NCBI GenBank assembly: GCA_903868845.1
Contig: CAIPWS010000109.1
Span: 1 to 7,531, forward strand
DNA: 7,531 bases
From: an uncultured bacterium
GTDB taxonomy: Bacteria; Patescibacteriota; Minisyncoccia; Phycocordibacterales; PALSA-1337
Direction of reading: 5' to 3'
In this document: positions 1-5,672 of the stretch, piece by piece
Layout of the letters: every line of letters starts with the position of its first letter
How positions within the stretch are numbered: position 1 is the first letter of the stretch
Notes under the pieces: generated by a model
Databases searched by the model: none
Told to the model about the DNA's origin: nothing
What the model saw: only the letters and a program-made list of their open reading frames with translations
Made by a program: the position numbers and the translations under genes

Positions 1-5
1 GACTG

Positions 6-40
6 TTTTTTGTTTGTAAGTAAGTCTTATTAAACAAATT
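6..40. other. AT-rich imperfect hairpin downstream of the 170-aa gene
   Basis: TTTGTTT (9-15) can pair with AAACAAA (32-38), and TAAG (17-20) with CTTA (26-29), closing a TAAGT loop. It lies just after the stop of the last gene of the left cluster. Neither strand shows a clear T-run after the second arm, so it is a poor intrinsic terminator. It could be a weak transcript end or chance pairing in AT-rich DNA. Confidence 0.25.
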
Positions 41-51
41 ATTACCAGCCA

Positions 52-564
52 TCACATTACCCTGCTATCATACGCCCAATGCAAAATAGCCTGACGCTGC
101 TTCGGTCTACATGCCTCATCACCTGCTCTGCAGTTATTTCTCACCTGAGCGATATGTCGCACCATGGCTTTCCATCGCCTTATTTGCCTTGCATCTTCAG
201 CGGGAATTCTCCTGCCCATGTAATATCTGCAATACCACTGAAACCAACCGCGCGGATCATCTTTGTATATCCAACCTTTTTTACGCCAAACCGAAAGTGG
301 TTGACTGGCATTTATTCCGAAATAATTTAACTCTGCGACATGCTTATTATCAGATCTTGTTGAAAATTTCGCTTTCACAAACCAATCCTTTGGAAATTCA
401 TCTCTACAATCTCGCATATATACACCACCGAAAACTCCAAGCTCAAGCATTTCTTTTGGCGTGAGTGCAGGCTTAAACTCTGGTGCAAAATTTTTACCAA
501 CAGGCTCTGTAAGTTCATAAGTGTACCCTCTCTGCATGCGATCATTTACTGTAATCTTTTTCAT
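52..564 (-). CDS. conserved hypothetical protein, 170 aa, Trp/Arg-rich
   Basis: Function unknown. The protein is soluble, with no signal peptide or membrane span. It is dense in blocks that look strongly constrained: LTPKEMLELGVFGG (about 34-47), SVWRKKGWIYKDDPRGWFQW (about 91-110), CRYYMGRR (about 112-119) and a basic helix RQIRRWKAM (about 126-134). From memory, the GVFGG and DPRGWFQWYCRY blocks recur in an uncharacterised family present in several bacterial groups; I cannot confirm this without a search. The many Trp, Tyr and Arg residues suggest nucleic-acid or nucleotide binding, which is inference only. It is the last gene of the left cluster, 10 bp after the preceding stop. ATG start with no Shine-Dalgarno site; stop is TGA, which argues for the standard code. 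Confidence 0.85.
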   Translation of the reverse strand: MKKITVNDRMQRGYTYELTEPVGKNFAPEFKPALTPKEMLELGVFGGVYMRDCRDEFPKDWFVKAKFSTRSDNKHVAELNYFGINASQPLSVWRKKGWIYKDDPRGWFQWYCRYYMGRRIPAEDARQIRRWKAMVRHIAQVRNNCRAGDEACRPKQRQAILHWAYDSRVM

Positions 565-574
565 AATTTAAATT

Positions 575-1072
575 TTAACTGATCTTAGTATAAGTCTCTG
601 CAAAAGCTTTTCCTTCAATCAAATAAGGTTCTCCTCCCATATTATTTCCATCTGCATCACAAGTATCAGCGATGAAACAATTCTCATCACCAATCTGCGC
701 TGAACCCCAGGAAGCCATAATCTCAATTGGTTTTGCGTAAGGATTTTTTATCGCTCTACAATAATCTATATCATGAAAAACTCCTTCCTGATTCGTTGCC
801 TCATAGCGTTTGGAAAATTTATTCTCAGATACGATGTACTTTTCACCTGAAGGATTTGTTATTACCCAACCATTCGCTTTGGCAGTATTCCTTGTCTCTT
901 CAATCCCACTCGCCAATCTAGTTATTACCACTTCCCCCTCAACCGCCCGCCTTGCGTGGACTTTGCCATGCTTATTGAATACAGGCGCATTGGAAAGCGC
1001 TTCTATGGTCTCTGGAGATTTGCGATCTATTTTTTCATACATATAATCTTCTGATGATGGGATTTTCGACAT
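575..1072 (-). CDS. conserved hypothetical protein, 165 aa
   Basis: Function unknown. I place the start at the ATG at 1072-1070 because it overlaps the stop of the preceding gene as TAATG, a typical translational-coupling junction. A TTG start eight codons upstream (1096) would give 173 aa but has no better support. Visible blocks are GKVHARRAVEGEVVITRLASG near the N-terminus (a His/Arg turn followed by strands), GWVITNPSGEKYIVS, a central ATNQEGVFHDIDYCRAIKNP, and a C-terminal IMASWGSAQIGDENCFIAD followed by GGEPYLIEGKAFAETY. The alternating hydrophobic pattern suggests a compact beta-rich soluble protein. There is no signal peptide or transmembrane segment. It probably acts with its co-transcribed neighbours (180-aa and 170-aa proteins). 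Confidence 0.8.
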   Translation of the reverse strand: MSKIPSSEDYMYEKIDRKSPETIEALSNAPVFNKHGKVHARRAVEGEVVITRLASGIEETRNTAKANGWVITNPSGEKYIVSENKFSKRYEATNQEGVFHDIDYCRAIKNPYAKPIEIMASWGSAQIGDENCFIADTCDADGNNMGGEPYLIEGKAFAETYTKIS

Positions 1073-1614
1073 TATTTTTGAGAGGAACGATAACAATCAT
1101 AAGCTTCATAGGAGTGGACTTTGGCATTTGGACAATTTTTATCTTTCCACCCTTCAAGCTCTGTCTTATTTGAAGAAGGTGCATACAAAGCACTTACGGC
1201 GTCTATTGGCACCTCATGCCCCAAGCTAATACCGTGGTCCGGTGCAATATCACGTAGAGGATATGTTTTTCTTTTATCAAGCTCAATATCAACCGGAAAT
1301 TCATTAAACCAAGAAATGTCAGAGTATTGAAGCCCATAATTCAAATGTTCTTGAACATAAACTTTTGGTATTGGATCTGCTCTTTCTCCTGAGACAGCTG
1401 AATCACCCAATTCCGCAAGTCTCGATCTACTTAATAAAGCTTTATGTTTGGAGATTCCATCAAGAGCCGCGGAGGTGGTTGCATGTCCGCAACCCTCGAA
1501 AAATGATTCATTTTTCCTTCTAGGATCGGTCAGTTCTTCATATACGTCTTCAGTAACATACGTTGTTCCTTTATCACCACCCTCTTTACCCATTCTGACC
1601 CATTTTTGATTCAA
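1072..1614 (-). CDS. uncharacterised protein, possible ADP-ribosyltransferase-like fold, 180 aa
   Basis: No firm family recognition. Residues about 42-75 (GHATTSAALDGISKHKALLS followed by SRLAELGDSAVSGE) resemble the start of small ADP-ribosyltransferase/Tpt1-like domains: a His-containing strand, then a helix 'L..I..H..L.SR', then a GE turn. Next come a strand with Tyr (VYVQEHLNYGLQYS), FPVDIELD, and a late strand GHEVPIDAVSALYAP. These would be plausible H, Y and E positions, but this is motif-level inference. The start is uncertain: TTG at 1614 gives 180 aa, while ATG at 1593 gives 173 aa beginning MGKEGG; neither has a Shine-Dalgarno site. It lies 29 bp after the 152-aa gene and overlaps the next gene by one base, so it belongs to one operon. 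If the ART reading is right, the cluster could be a toxin or modification module. Confidence 0.72.
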   Translation of the reverse strand: MNQKWVRMGKEGGDKGTTYVTEDVYEELTDPRRKNESFFEGCGHATTSAALDGISKHKALLSRSRLAELGDSAVSGERADPIPKVYVQEHLNYGLQYSDISWFNEFPVDIELDKRKTYPLRDIAPDHGISLGHEVPIDAVSALYAPSSNKTELEGWKDKNCPNAKVHSYEAYDCYRSSQK

Positions 1615-1643
1615 TTCATCTTTTGTCCTGTATACAACCGGAA

Positions 1644-2102
1644 TTAATACTTTTTTGATCGCGTGCTAACCTTTCCCACAGTAATCATATTTCTTGGATT
1701 TACTTCATTGTACCAATACGTGATAGCCTTTCTCCATTCTGCCTTATTCTGAAATGAACCCATATACTTTTCTTGAAACGACACGGATGTTGAAAAATCC
1801 TTTTTCAGTTCTTCAATTTTACCCTGAGATATTTTTTGATTTTTCAGTGCTTGATAGCATTTATATAAAAACAATATCTCTGTGAGATCCTCTGGATTCC
1901 GTCCTAAATTTAATTCTCTCTCCTTTAAATTGGCAGTTTTTCTTTCGATAACCGCCGGTAATTCATCTATAGTTATACCTTCTTCAATACACAGTTCATC
2001 AAGATCCGGCCATGCGTGTAGATCTATATGCCCACTCAGCTCATTCAATAGAACTGTTTCAGGCAAACTTTCTGTTTTAATTTGTATTTGTTCTTGCCCC
2101 AT
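1644..2102 (-). CDS. hypothetical protein, 152 aa, first gene of the left operon
   Basis: Unrecognised soluble protein. The N-terminal 40 residues are acidic (LPETVLLNELSG, then WPDLDELCIEEGITIDELPA). The middle is helical and charged (ERKTANLKERELNLGRNPED, then a Tyr/Leu stretch and KNQKISQGKIEELKKDF). The C-terminus carries YWYNEVNPRNMITV and a basic tail ending STRSKKY. No signal peptide or membrane span is visible. An extended -10 box (TGA-TAGAGT) ends exactly 6 nt before the ATG, with ATGACT 17 bp further upstream as a possible -35, so it probably heads the operon 152-180-165-170 aa as a leaderless mRNA. An acidic helical first gene before a possible ART-like second gene would suit an antitoxin or immunity role, but that is speculation. 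Confidence 0.8.
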   Translation of the reverse strand: MGQEQIQIKTESLPETVLLNELSGHIDLHAWPDLDELCIEEGITIDELPAVIERKTANLKERELNLGRNPEDLTEILFLYKCYQALKNQKISQGKIEELKKDFSTSVSFQEKYMGSFQNKAEWRKAITYWYNEVNPRNMITVGKVSTRSKKY

Positions 2103-2125
2103 TACAAAACTCTATCAGGTTAGAA
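2103..2125 (-). promoter_or_regulatory. extended -10 promoter of the left four-gene operon
   Basis: On the minus strand, TGA (2117-2115) precedes the hexamer TAGAGT (2114-2109), and TTTGTA (6 nt) separates it from the ATG of the 152-aa gene. A start site about 7 nt after the hexamer would fall on the start codon, giving a leaderless transcript. ATGACT lies 17 bp upstream of the hexamer. Confidence 0.5.
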
Positions 2126-2170
2126 CCAAAAAGTCATTACGCTGTCTACGTATTTTAACGAAATTGCTAC

Positions 2171-2290
2171 TAGGGTGCCGTCGTACAGGTTACTTTAACT
2201 GGATTTAGGGATAGAAATGATGCAACAGTGTATATTCCAGCCTTTTACCCTACCCTTCAGACCACCATATTTCCAATACACTCTTCCGAA
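2171..2290 (-). repeat. array repeat D (core about 118 bp)
   Basis: This is one of four related intergenic repeats (A-D). The invariant core begins at GGGTGCCG (2173-2180) on the plus strand and runs through GGTTACTTTAACTG, which contains the inverted repeat GTTA-CTT-TAAC. Similarity to copy B continues without obvious gaps through the TATATTCC and TTTACCCTACC blocks to about 2277. The far edge abuts the stop of the DUF805 gene (2291). The core start is 64 bp from the -10 box of the next gene. This copy lacks the GTTCAATTCCT flank found at A and C. It reads TTTAGGGATAG where B and C have GGGAGAG. Confidence 0.85.
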
Positions 2291-2746
2291 TTAGGGTCTG
2301 AATAGTATTTTCAATGTATGCCTGCGCTCATTTGACTGCTCTCCATATTTATTTACACCTGACTGACCTTTTACTAATAAATTTAGGATTATCATTATAG
2401 GTAATACTACTAATCCTCGTCCTTCAAAAACCGACACCAAAATAACTACTATTGGAATAAGTACAGACCACCACCCACTATGACCCCAATCATGTAATCT
2501 ACGCACATTCAGAGAGAAGAAGAACAAAAAATATAAGCCGAGAAATAAGCAGAAAAACACCAAATAGGTTACAAACGTTACTGAACCAACCGAAGTATGT
2601 ACCTGATTGATGTTCCTAATCCCAACATCAAGGATGTCACCCAAACTGACCATAATCCAAGTAGCTACAAACATTACCACCAACCCTCCAAGGTAATCAG
2701 TCCTGTCTATCCTCCCTTCAAAAAGCTTTCTGAAATAATTATTCAT
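2291..2746 (-). CDS. DUF805 family membrane protein, 151 aa
   Basis: Integral membrane protein of the DUF805 (YhaH-like) family; its function is not established. The family hallmarks are present: an N-terminal 'F.GRI.R..Y' block (FEGRIDRTDYLGG, about 9-21) before the first membrane span, and the central VRRLHDWGHSGWW motif (about 81-93). The usual C-terminal 'G..G.N.YG' appears as GQSGVNKYG (about 127-135). There are about four hydrophobic spans (about 20-40, 58-78, 92-110, 112-126). Its length is normal for the family. The ATG overlaps the end of the 102-aa gene by 8 nt, so the two are translated from one mRNA. It has no promoter or Shine-Dalgarno site of its own. Repeat D begins directly at its stop codon. 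Confidence 0.9.
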   Translation of the reverse strand: MNNYFRKLFEGRIDRTDYLGGLVVMFVATWIMVSLGDILDVGIRNINQVHTSVGSVTFVTYLVFFCLFLGLYFLFFFSLNVRRLHDWGHSGWWSVLIPIVVILVSVFEGRGLVVLPIMIILNLLVKGQSGVNKYGEQSNERRHTLKILFRP

Positions 2747-3047
2747 GTTTGGATATTAATCTTATGTGTAAGTACCAATAGACAATTACCAACAAAGCAA
2801 TGACACAAAGTATTTTCCAGACAAACAACCACATCGTATTTGGTAATAAAAAACTTCCAACCTGACTCTCCACAAAATCTGAGATGCCAAACAGCGTAAA
2901 GGCACAAATAGAAAAAATGGAGAATACTCTCTTTTGTGAGGCTGATACTTTAGCAAGTTTAACCAATACAAGCCCCAATGTAATCCAGAAAAAACCTTCA
3001 ATTATATTTAGTACAACGTATATTAAGTTGAACGTCTTGTCATCCAC
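2739..3047 (-). CDS. small multi-pass membrane protein, 102 aa
   Basis: Small integral membrane protein with three to four predicted hydrophobic segments (about 7-29, 40-55, 65-72 and 75-95). A short conserved-looking segment GISDFVES (about 54-61) and W..K (WLFVWKILC, about 73-81) lie between the later spans. From memory, an 'F.G.SDF.E...' block followed by a Trp/Lys-containing span occurs in an uncharacterised family of small membrane proteins; I cannot name a function. The start is GTG at 3047-3045. It is supported by an extended -10 box (TGA-TATACT) ending exactly 6 nt upstream, inside repeat C. Its end overlaps the DUF805 gene by 8 nt, so the pair is an operon and may form a complex. Confidence 0.8.
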   Translation of the reverse strand: MDDKTFNLIYVVLNIIEGFFWITLGLVLVKLAKVSASQKRVFSIFSICAFTLFGISDFVESQVGSFLLPNTMWLFVWKILCVIALLVIVYWYLHIRLISKHE

Positions 3048-3064
3048 AGCAACAGTATATCACA
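3048..3064 (-). promoter_or_regulatory. extended -10 promoter of the 102-aa/DUF805 operon
   Basis: TGA (3062-3060) and TATACT (3059-3054) on the minus strand, followed by GTTGCT (6 nt) and the GTG start. No convincing -35 is visible. This promoter is inside the part of repeat C that is shared with repeat A. Confidence 0.55.
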
Positions 3065-3230
3065 AAGCTCAAACTGACTTTACAGCTCAACAAAAGGATA
3101 TTTACGTTCAATTCCTACCAGGGTGCCGTCGTACAGGTTACTTTAACTGGGTTTAGGGAGAGGGGTGATGGAACGGTGCATATTCCACAAGTTTACCTCA
3201 CCCCGTGATTCACCATATCTTTCAGGTTAG
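3055..3230 (-). repeat. array repeat C (core 3121-3226 plus promoter-side flank 3055-3120)
   Basis: The core begins with GGGTGCCG at 3121. Its first 30 bases are identical to copies B and D, and it carries the same GTTA-CTT-TAAC inverted repeat. The left flank (3055-3120) aligns with the flank of copy A, with roughly seven differences including one indel over about 66 bp. It contains GTTCAATTCCT (3106-3116) and the -10 box of the following operon. The copy diverges from B and D at about 3198 and then re-aligns loosely around CACCATATCT. It starts about 140 bp from the stop of the preceding gene, unlike A, B and D, which abut it. Confidence 0.85.
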
Positions 3231-3370
3231 ATACTTTTACATTCACAATGTCTTGACACACGCATCTAAAACCACTAGCAGAGCAATATATTTTCCAGAA
3301 ATTTTTTATCTCTAACAACAGCTTTCCAATCTAACTTTAATCTACTTTTTAGGCTTATACCAGTTATTAG
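3231..3370. other. intergenic spacer between the 255-aa gene and repeat C
   Basis: About 140 bp with no convincing gene. On the minus strand the frame of the preceding gene stays open after its TAA stop for about 32 codons (LITGISLKSRLKLDWKAV... to a TAG at 3277-3275), but without a start codon. It could be a degraded 3' extension or chance. A plus-strand TTGACA at 3253-3258 has no matching -10 and no gene downstream. Together with repeat C this fills the longest stretch without a gene in the window (3048-3370). Confidence 0.4.
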
Positions 3371-4120
3371 TTATGGTTTAATAACATTGATAACAGGTGG
3401 TTTCGTCGCTGTATTGTTGTTTGCAAATCTAAAGCTTTGATAAAAAGCCCTAAATAATGATTCCTGATCCGAACTAACCGGCTGTTGTGCTCTAAGTCTA
3501 TATATATACCCATTTTTTACAAAAGATAATTCCAACGTACTAGCCTGTGATACCTTTTCATTGATATACATAAACATAACTCCATTAGTGCCATCAATAA
3601 GGACATCTGAGACTTGCCCATTCCCCGCGCCCAGAGAACCAACATTCTTCTGATAAGTAGCGTAGATTGCTCTTAATGAATCCAGCGTAGCTACATTCTG
3701 TACCCCATGGTTAAGATCGATCTTATTAGGAAGCACTCGAACACTAAAATTACCACCATGAGATGTATTTGACTCAAATGTGGTTCCTTCTCCACCAGAT
3801 TCTACTGATTGTAATGTAGCGGGAGCAGAGGCACTTAGTCCTATCCTCCATCCCTTAGGATATTTAATAGTAAAGGTAATTCCATTATAGATTTGCCAAT
3901 CAGATATCGGACTTGTTGTCGTAATCTCATCTGAGAGAACAGGGTTATTGGAAGTGGGCTGTGTATCTAAAACATTTAATACCTGAATGGTTGACTGTCG
4001 GTCTATATTCTGTGGAGAATTAGACCTGATTAAATAATAAAAGTAACCACCTGCTACCAAAATAGCGAGAACTACGAGAATCACATAAGGAGTGACTGAA
4101 CCTTTTTGAGAGTTATTCAT
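3371..4120 (-). CDS. membrane-anchored extracytoplasmic protein, 249 aa
   Basis: The protein has a short basic N-terminus (MNNSQKG), one hydrophobic span (VTPYVILVVLAILVAGGYFY) and a polar Ser/Thr/Asn-rich linker of about 40 residues. A globular domain then opens with DWQIYNGITFTIKYPKGW. A 'Y.(G)F.I.YP..W' strand is typical of PsbP-like lipid-anchored or membrane-anchored domains that are common in Patescibacteria; the match is at pattern level. There is no lipobox Cys, so the N-terminal helix is probably a signal anchor with the domain outside. The C-terminus is Pro/Asn-rich. I choose ATG at 4120 over a TTG at 4138, because TGA-TATACT ends 8 nt before this ATG and overlaps the TTG. Role unknown. 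The gene lies between repeats B and C. Confidence 0.82.
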   Translation of the reverse strand: MNNSQKGSVTPYVILVVLAILVAGGYFYYLIRSNSPQNIDRQSTIQVLNVLDTQPTSNNPVLSDEITTTSPISDWQIYNGITFTIKYPKGWRIGLSASAPATLQSVESGGEGTTFESNTSHGGNFSVRVLPNKIDLNHGVQNVATLDSLRAIYATYQKNVGSLGAGNGQVSDVLIDGTNGVMFMYINEKVSQASTLELSFVKNGYIYRLRAQQPVSSDQESLFRAFYQSFRFANNNTATKPPVINVIKP

Positions 4121-4137
4121 ATGCAAAAAGTATATCA
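4121..4137 (-). promoter_or_regulatory. extended -10 promoter of the 249-aa anchored protein
   Basis: TGA (4137-4135) and TATACT (4134-4129) on the minus strand, then 8 nt to the ATG. The box lies 65 bp from the start of repeat core B, close to the spacing at the other three repeats. The flank begins with the same AGTATATCA string as copy C on the plus strand. Confidence 0.5.
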
Positions 4138-4185
4138 AATTCGAACTGAAAAAACTCTTATCCTTGTGGATAAAATTAAGAAAAC

Positions 4186-4291
4186 ATACCGCAGGGTGCC
4201 GTCGTACAGGTTACTTTAACTGGGTTTAGGGAGAGAAATGATGGGACGGTGTATATTCCACAGGTTTACCCTACCACGCAAACCACTATAT
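4186..4291 (-). repeat. array repeat B (core 4194-4291)
   Basis: The core starts with GGGTGCCG at 4194 and is identical to C and D over the first 30 bases, including GGTTACTTTAACTGG. It ends at the stop codon of the EPSP-synthase-like gene (TAG, 4294-4292). It aligns with D through CCCTACC and ACCACTATAT. Within it, GCCGTC (4199-4204) could pair with GACGGT about 40 bases later (one G-T pair), but copies A and D do not preserve this pairing. Confidence 0.85.
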
Positions 4292-5170
4292 CTATTTCTT
4301 AAAATTTAATCTAACCCAATCCATAAAACTCCAGAACTGTGGCCAACTTTTACTAACACATTCAGGATGCGCAAACTTAGCATCTAAATGCTTTGAAAAG
4401 GCTAACATCGCCATGGCTTGCACAACCCTATGGTCTTTTGAATCAATTTCTTCATTCCTATTCAATTTAGAGATCATAACTTCCATCTCCTCCAGCCTAT
4501 TGCTTTCATGACCTCTTAATTCTGGCCACCTCTTTTCGCCTTCAATTCTATCAATCAGACCAAAAGCTCTAGCAAAACAATACTCATCTTGCTGAATTGG
4601 CTTGTAATCAATTTTTCCGTTTTTTAATAAACCAACAAATGCTACCGCCTGTCGTAAAATAGTGTCGTCAAGTTTCACCTCGCACGATTTATTATCATTC
4701 TTTGCTTTGTTGTAATGAATGAGAGCCTCCCTAGACATATTTAAAAAGTAATCATCAGGAATTTTTTCAGTACACCCAGTAAGAATTGAGGCGCTTGCCC
4801 ATTGAGGAGTATTATTATCCAGCTCAAGTAGTTTATTTATCGGCCAATTGACTATTTTTGGATTATCACACATCTGTCTGTTCTTCAATGTCTTTTCCTT
4901 AATAAAAATCTTATCAAGACCATACTTCCACGAAGCAAATTGCAAATATCTAAATAATGCCCCACCTTCTCCAACATTAATGTCTTTTCTGTCCTTCCAT
5001 TCATGAGAAATTCTAGACATAGCCTTCAAATCATCACCTATGTCTTGTCTATTCTCTATAAGGGGAATAAATAGCTTTGTGTTGTTTAGAATATCTAAAA
5101 ACCCAAGTCTCATTGACCAATATTTTGATATGGGAATATATTCCTTCTTAATTAATTCATCGGCAATCAT
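4292..5170 (-). CDS. compact EPSP-synthase-like (enolpyruvyl transferase family) protein, 292 aa
   Basis: The protein aligns by motif with 3-phosphoshikimate 1-carboxyvinyltransferase (AroA, EPSP synthase, about 430 aa). ISKYWSMR (14-21) matches the 'SKS.SNR' active-site loop, keeping Lys16 and Arg21. VGEGGALFR (66-74) matches 'GNAGTAMR'. TLKNRQM (94-100) matches the 'ERPI/RPM' Arg. TPQ (121-123) replaces 'SSQ'. ELRGHESNRLEEM (217-229) matches 'RVKETDR', keeping Glu222 and Arg225. KDHRVVQAM (245-253) matches 'NDHRMAM', and HPECVSKSWP (268-277) matches 'PKCTAKTFP' with Lys274. The segment that carries the catalytic Asp of E. coli AroA (about 313) and several repeat strands appear to be missing, which explains the short length. 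Substrate is unknown; it may not be shikimate-3-phosphate. It starts at ATG 5170, 9 nt after TGA-TATGCT. It is a single-gene unit between repeats A and B. Confidence 0.8.
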   Translation of the reverse strand: MIADELIKKEYIPISKYWSMRLGFLDILNNTKLFIPLIENRQDIGDDLKAMSRISHEWKDRKDINVGEGGALFRYLQFASWKYGLDKIFIKEKTLKNRQMCDNPKIVNWPINKLLELDNNTPQWASASILTGCTEKIPDDYFLNMSREALIHYNKAKNDNKSCEVKLDDTILRQAVAFVGLLKNGKIDYKPIQQDEYCFARAFGLIDRIEGEKRWPELRGHESNRLEEMEVMISKLNRNEEIDSKDHRVVQAMAMLAFSKHLDAKFAHPECVSKSWPQFWSFMDWVRLNFKK

Positions 5171-5188
5171 ACACTATTAAGCATATCA
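5171..5188 (-). promoter_or_regulatory. extended -10 promoter of the EPSP-synthase-like gene
   Basis: TGA (5188-5186) and TATGCT (5185-5180) on the minus strand, then 9 nt to the ATG. It lies in the flank shared by repeats A and C. A second TATAAT-like string (minus strand, about 5231-5226) lies further upstream without a good -35. Confidence 0.45.
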
Positions 5189-5318
5189 CAAAGATCAAAC
5201 TGATTTTAAAGCTCAGCAAAAGGATATTATACGTTCAATTCCTACTGGGGTGCCGTCGTGGAGGTTACTTTAACTGTGTTTAAGAGAAAGGGTGATGCGA
5301 CGATCTATATCCCGATAT
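5181..5318 (-). repeat. array repeat A (core 5248-5318 plus promoter-side flank)
   Basis: The core starts with GGGTGCCG at 5248 and ends at the stop of the HIT gene (5319). It is the most diverged copy (GTGGAGG for GTACAGG, TTTAAGAG for TTTAGGGA) but keeps GGTTACTTTAACTG exactly. Its flank (5181-5247), with GTTCAATTCCT at 5233-5243, is close to that of copy C. The distance from the core start to the next -10 box is 68 bp. Confidence 0.83.
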
Positions 5319-5651
5319 TTACTTCTTAAGTATAGGCTCGCCAGATACCAAATGAAAATGAAGGTGTTTGGAATCCTGAAAATCTCCCCCGTTAGTGATA
5401 ACCTTATAATTAATTTCGTCTAATTTATATTTCAAGATTATTTCTTTTATAACTGAAAATATTTCTTTAAATAAAGATACATCCTCTACTGTAGTTATCT
5501 TCGAAATATGCTGTTTGGGAACTACAACAACATGAAATGTCCAACTCGGATTTGTATGATGAAATGATAAAACCGATGTAGTTTCAATTTCTCTTTTTAC
5601 CTCAATCTTATTATTTAACACGAAGTCGCAATAAAAATCTTTATCTTCCAT
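5319..5651 (-). CDS. HIT (histidine triad) family protein, 110 aa
   Basis: Small cytosolic nucleotide-binding hydrolase or transferase of the HIT superfamily, which acts on nucleoside-phosphate bonds through a His nucleophile. The signature HxHxHxx is complete near the C-terminus (KHLHFHLVSG, His96, His98, His100), with His98 expected to be the nucleophile. The usual preceding blocks are visible: 'vlsF..tnPs....HVVVVPKQHI' (about 28-49), where a proline-containing turn leads into the V-V-V-P-K-x-H strand, and a helical segment (about 55-76). An Asn-Gly-Gly turn (TNGGD, 86-90) comes before the triad. The length is normal for short HIT proteins. ATG at 5651 follows TGT-TAGACT with a 6-nt gap. 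It is the first gene of the repeat-separated array in transcription order. Confidence 0.9.
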   Translation of the reverse strand: MEDKDFYCDFVLNNKIEVKREIETTSVLSFHHTNPSWTFHVVVVPKQHISKITTVEDVSLFKEIFSVIKEIILKYKLDEINYKVITNGGDFQDSKHLHFHLVSGEPILKK

Positions 5652-5666
5652 GCCAAAAGTCTAACA
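5652..5666 (-). promoter_or_regulatory. extended -10 promoter of the HIT gene
   Basis: TGT (5666-5664) and TAGACT (5663-5658) on the minus strand, then TTTGGC (6 nt) and the ATG. No clear -35 is visible. The start site would coincide with the start codon. Confidence 0.45.
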
Positions 5667-5672
5667 CAGAAA

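Noticed and set aside
79..464. Two overlapping plus-strand open frames opposite the 170-aa gene
   Set aside because: They lie antisense to a well-constrained protein and show no family motifs or promoter.
2884..3156. Plus-strand frame of 90 codons ending in PGCRRTGYFNWV inside repeat C
   Set aside because: It is mostly antisense to the 102-aa membrane gene. The shared ending with another plus-strand frame at repeat D is explained by the DNA repeat itself.
3253..3290. Plus-strand promoter with TTGACA
   Set aside because: No acceptable -10 at 16-18 bp and no plus-strand gene follows.
4194..4291. Conserved structured RNA encoded by the repeat
   Set aside because: The best stem (GCCGTC with GACGGT in copy B) is not kept by compensatory changes in A and D.
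2171..5318. CRISPR array
   Set aside because: Repeats are about 110 bp, about 1 kb apart and separated by genes; no short regular spacers.
2171..5318. Classical integron with canonical attC sites
   Set aside because: No RYYYAAC/GTTRRRY pair brackets the repeats (the nearest string, GTTAAAG, misses the final pyrimidine), and no intI-like gene is in the window. Only the array layout is retained as a finding.
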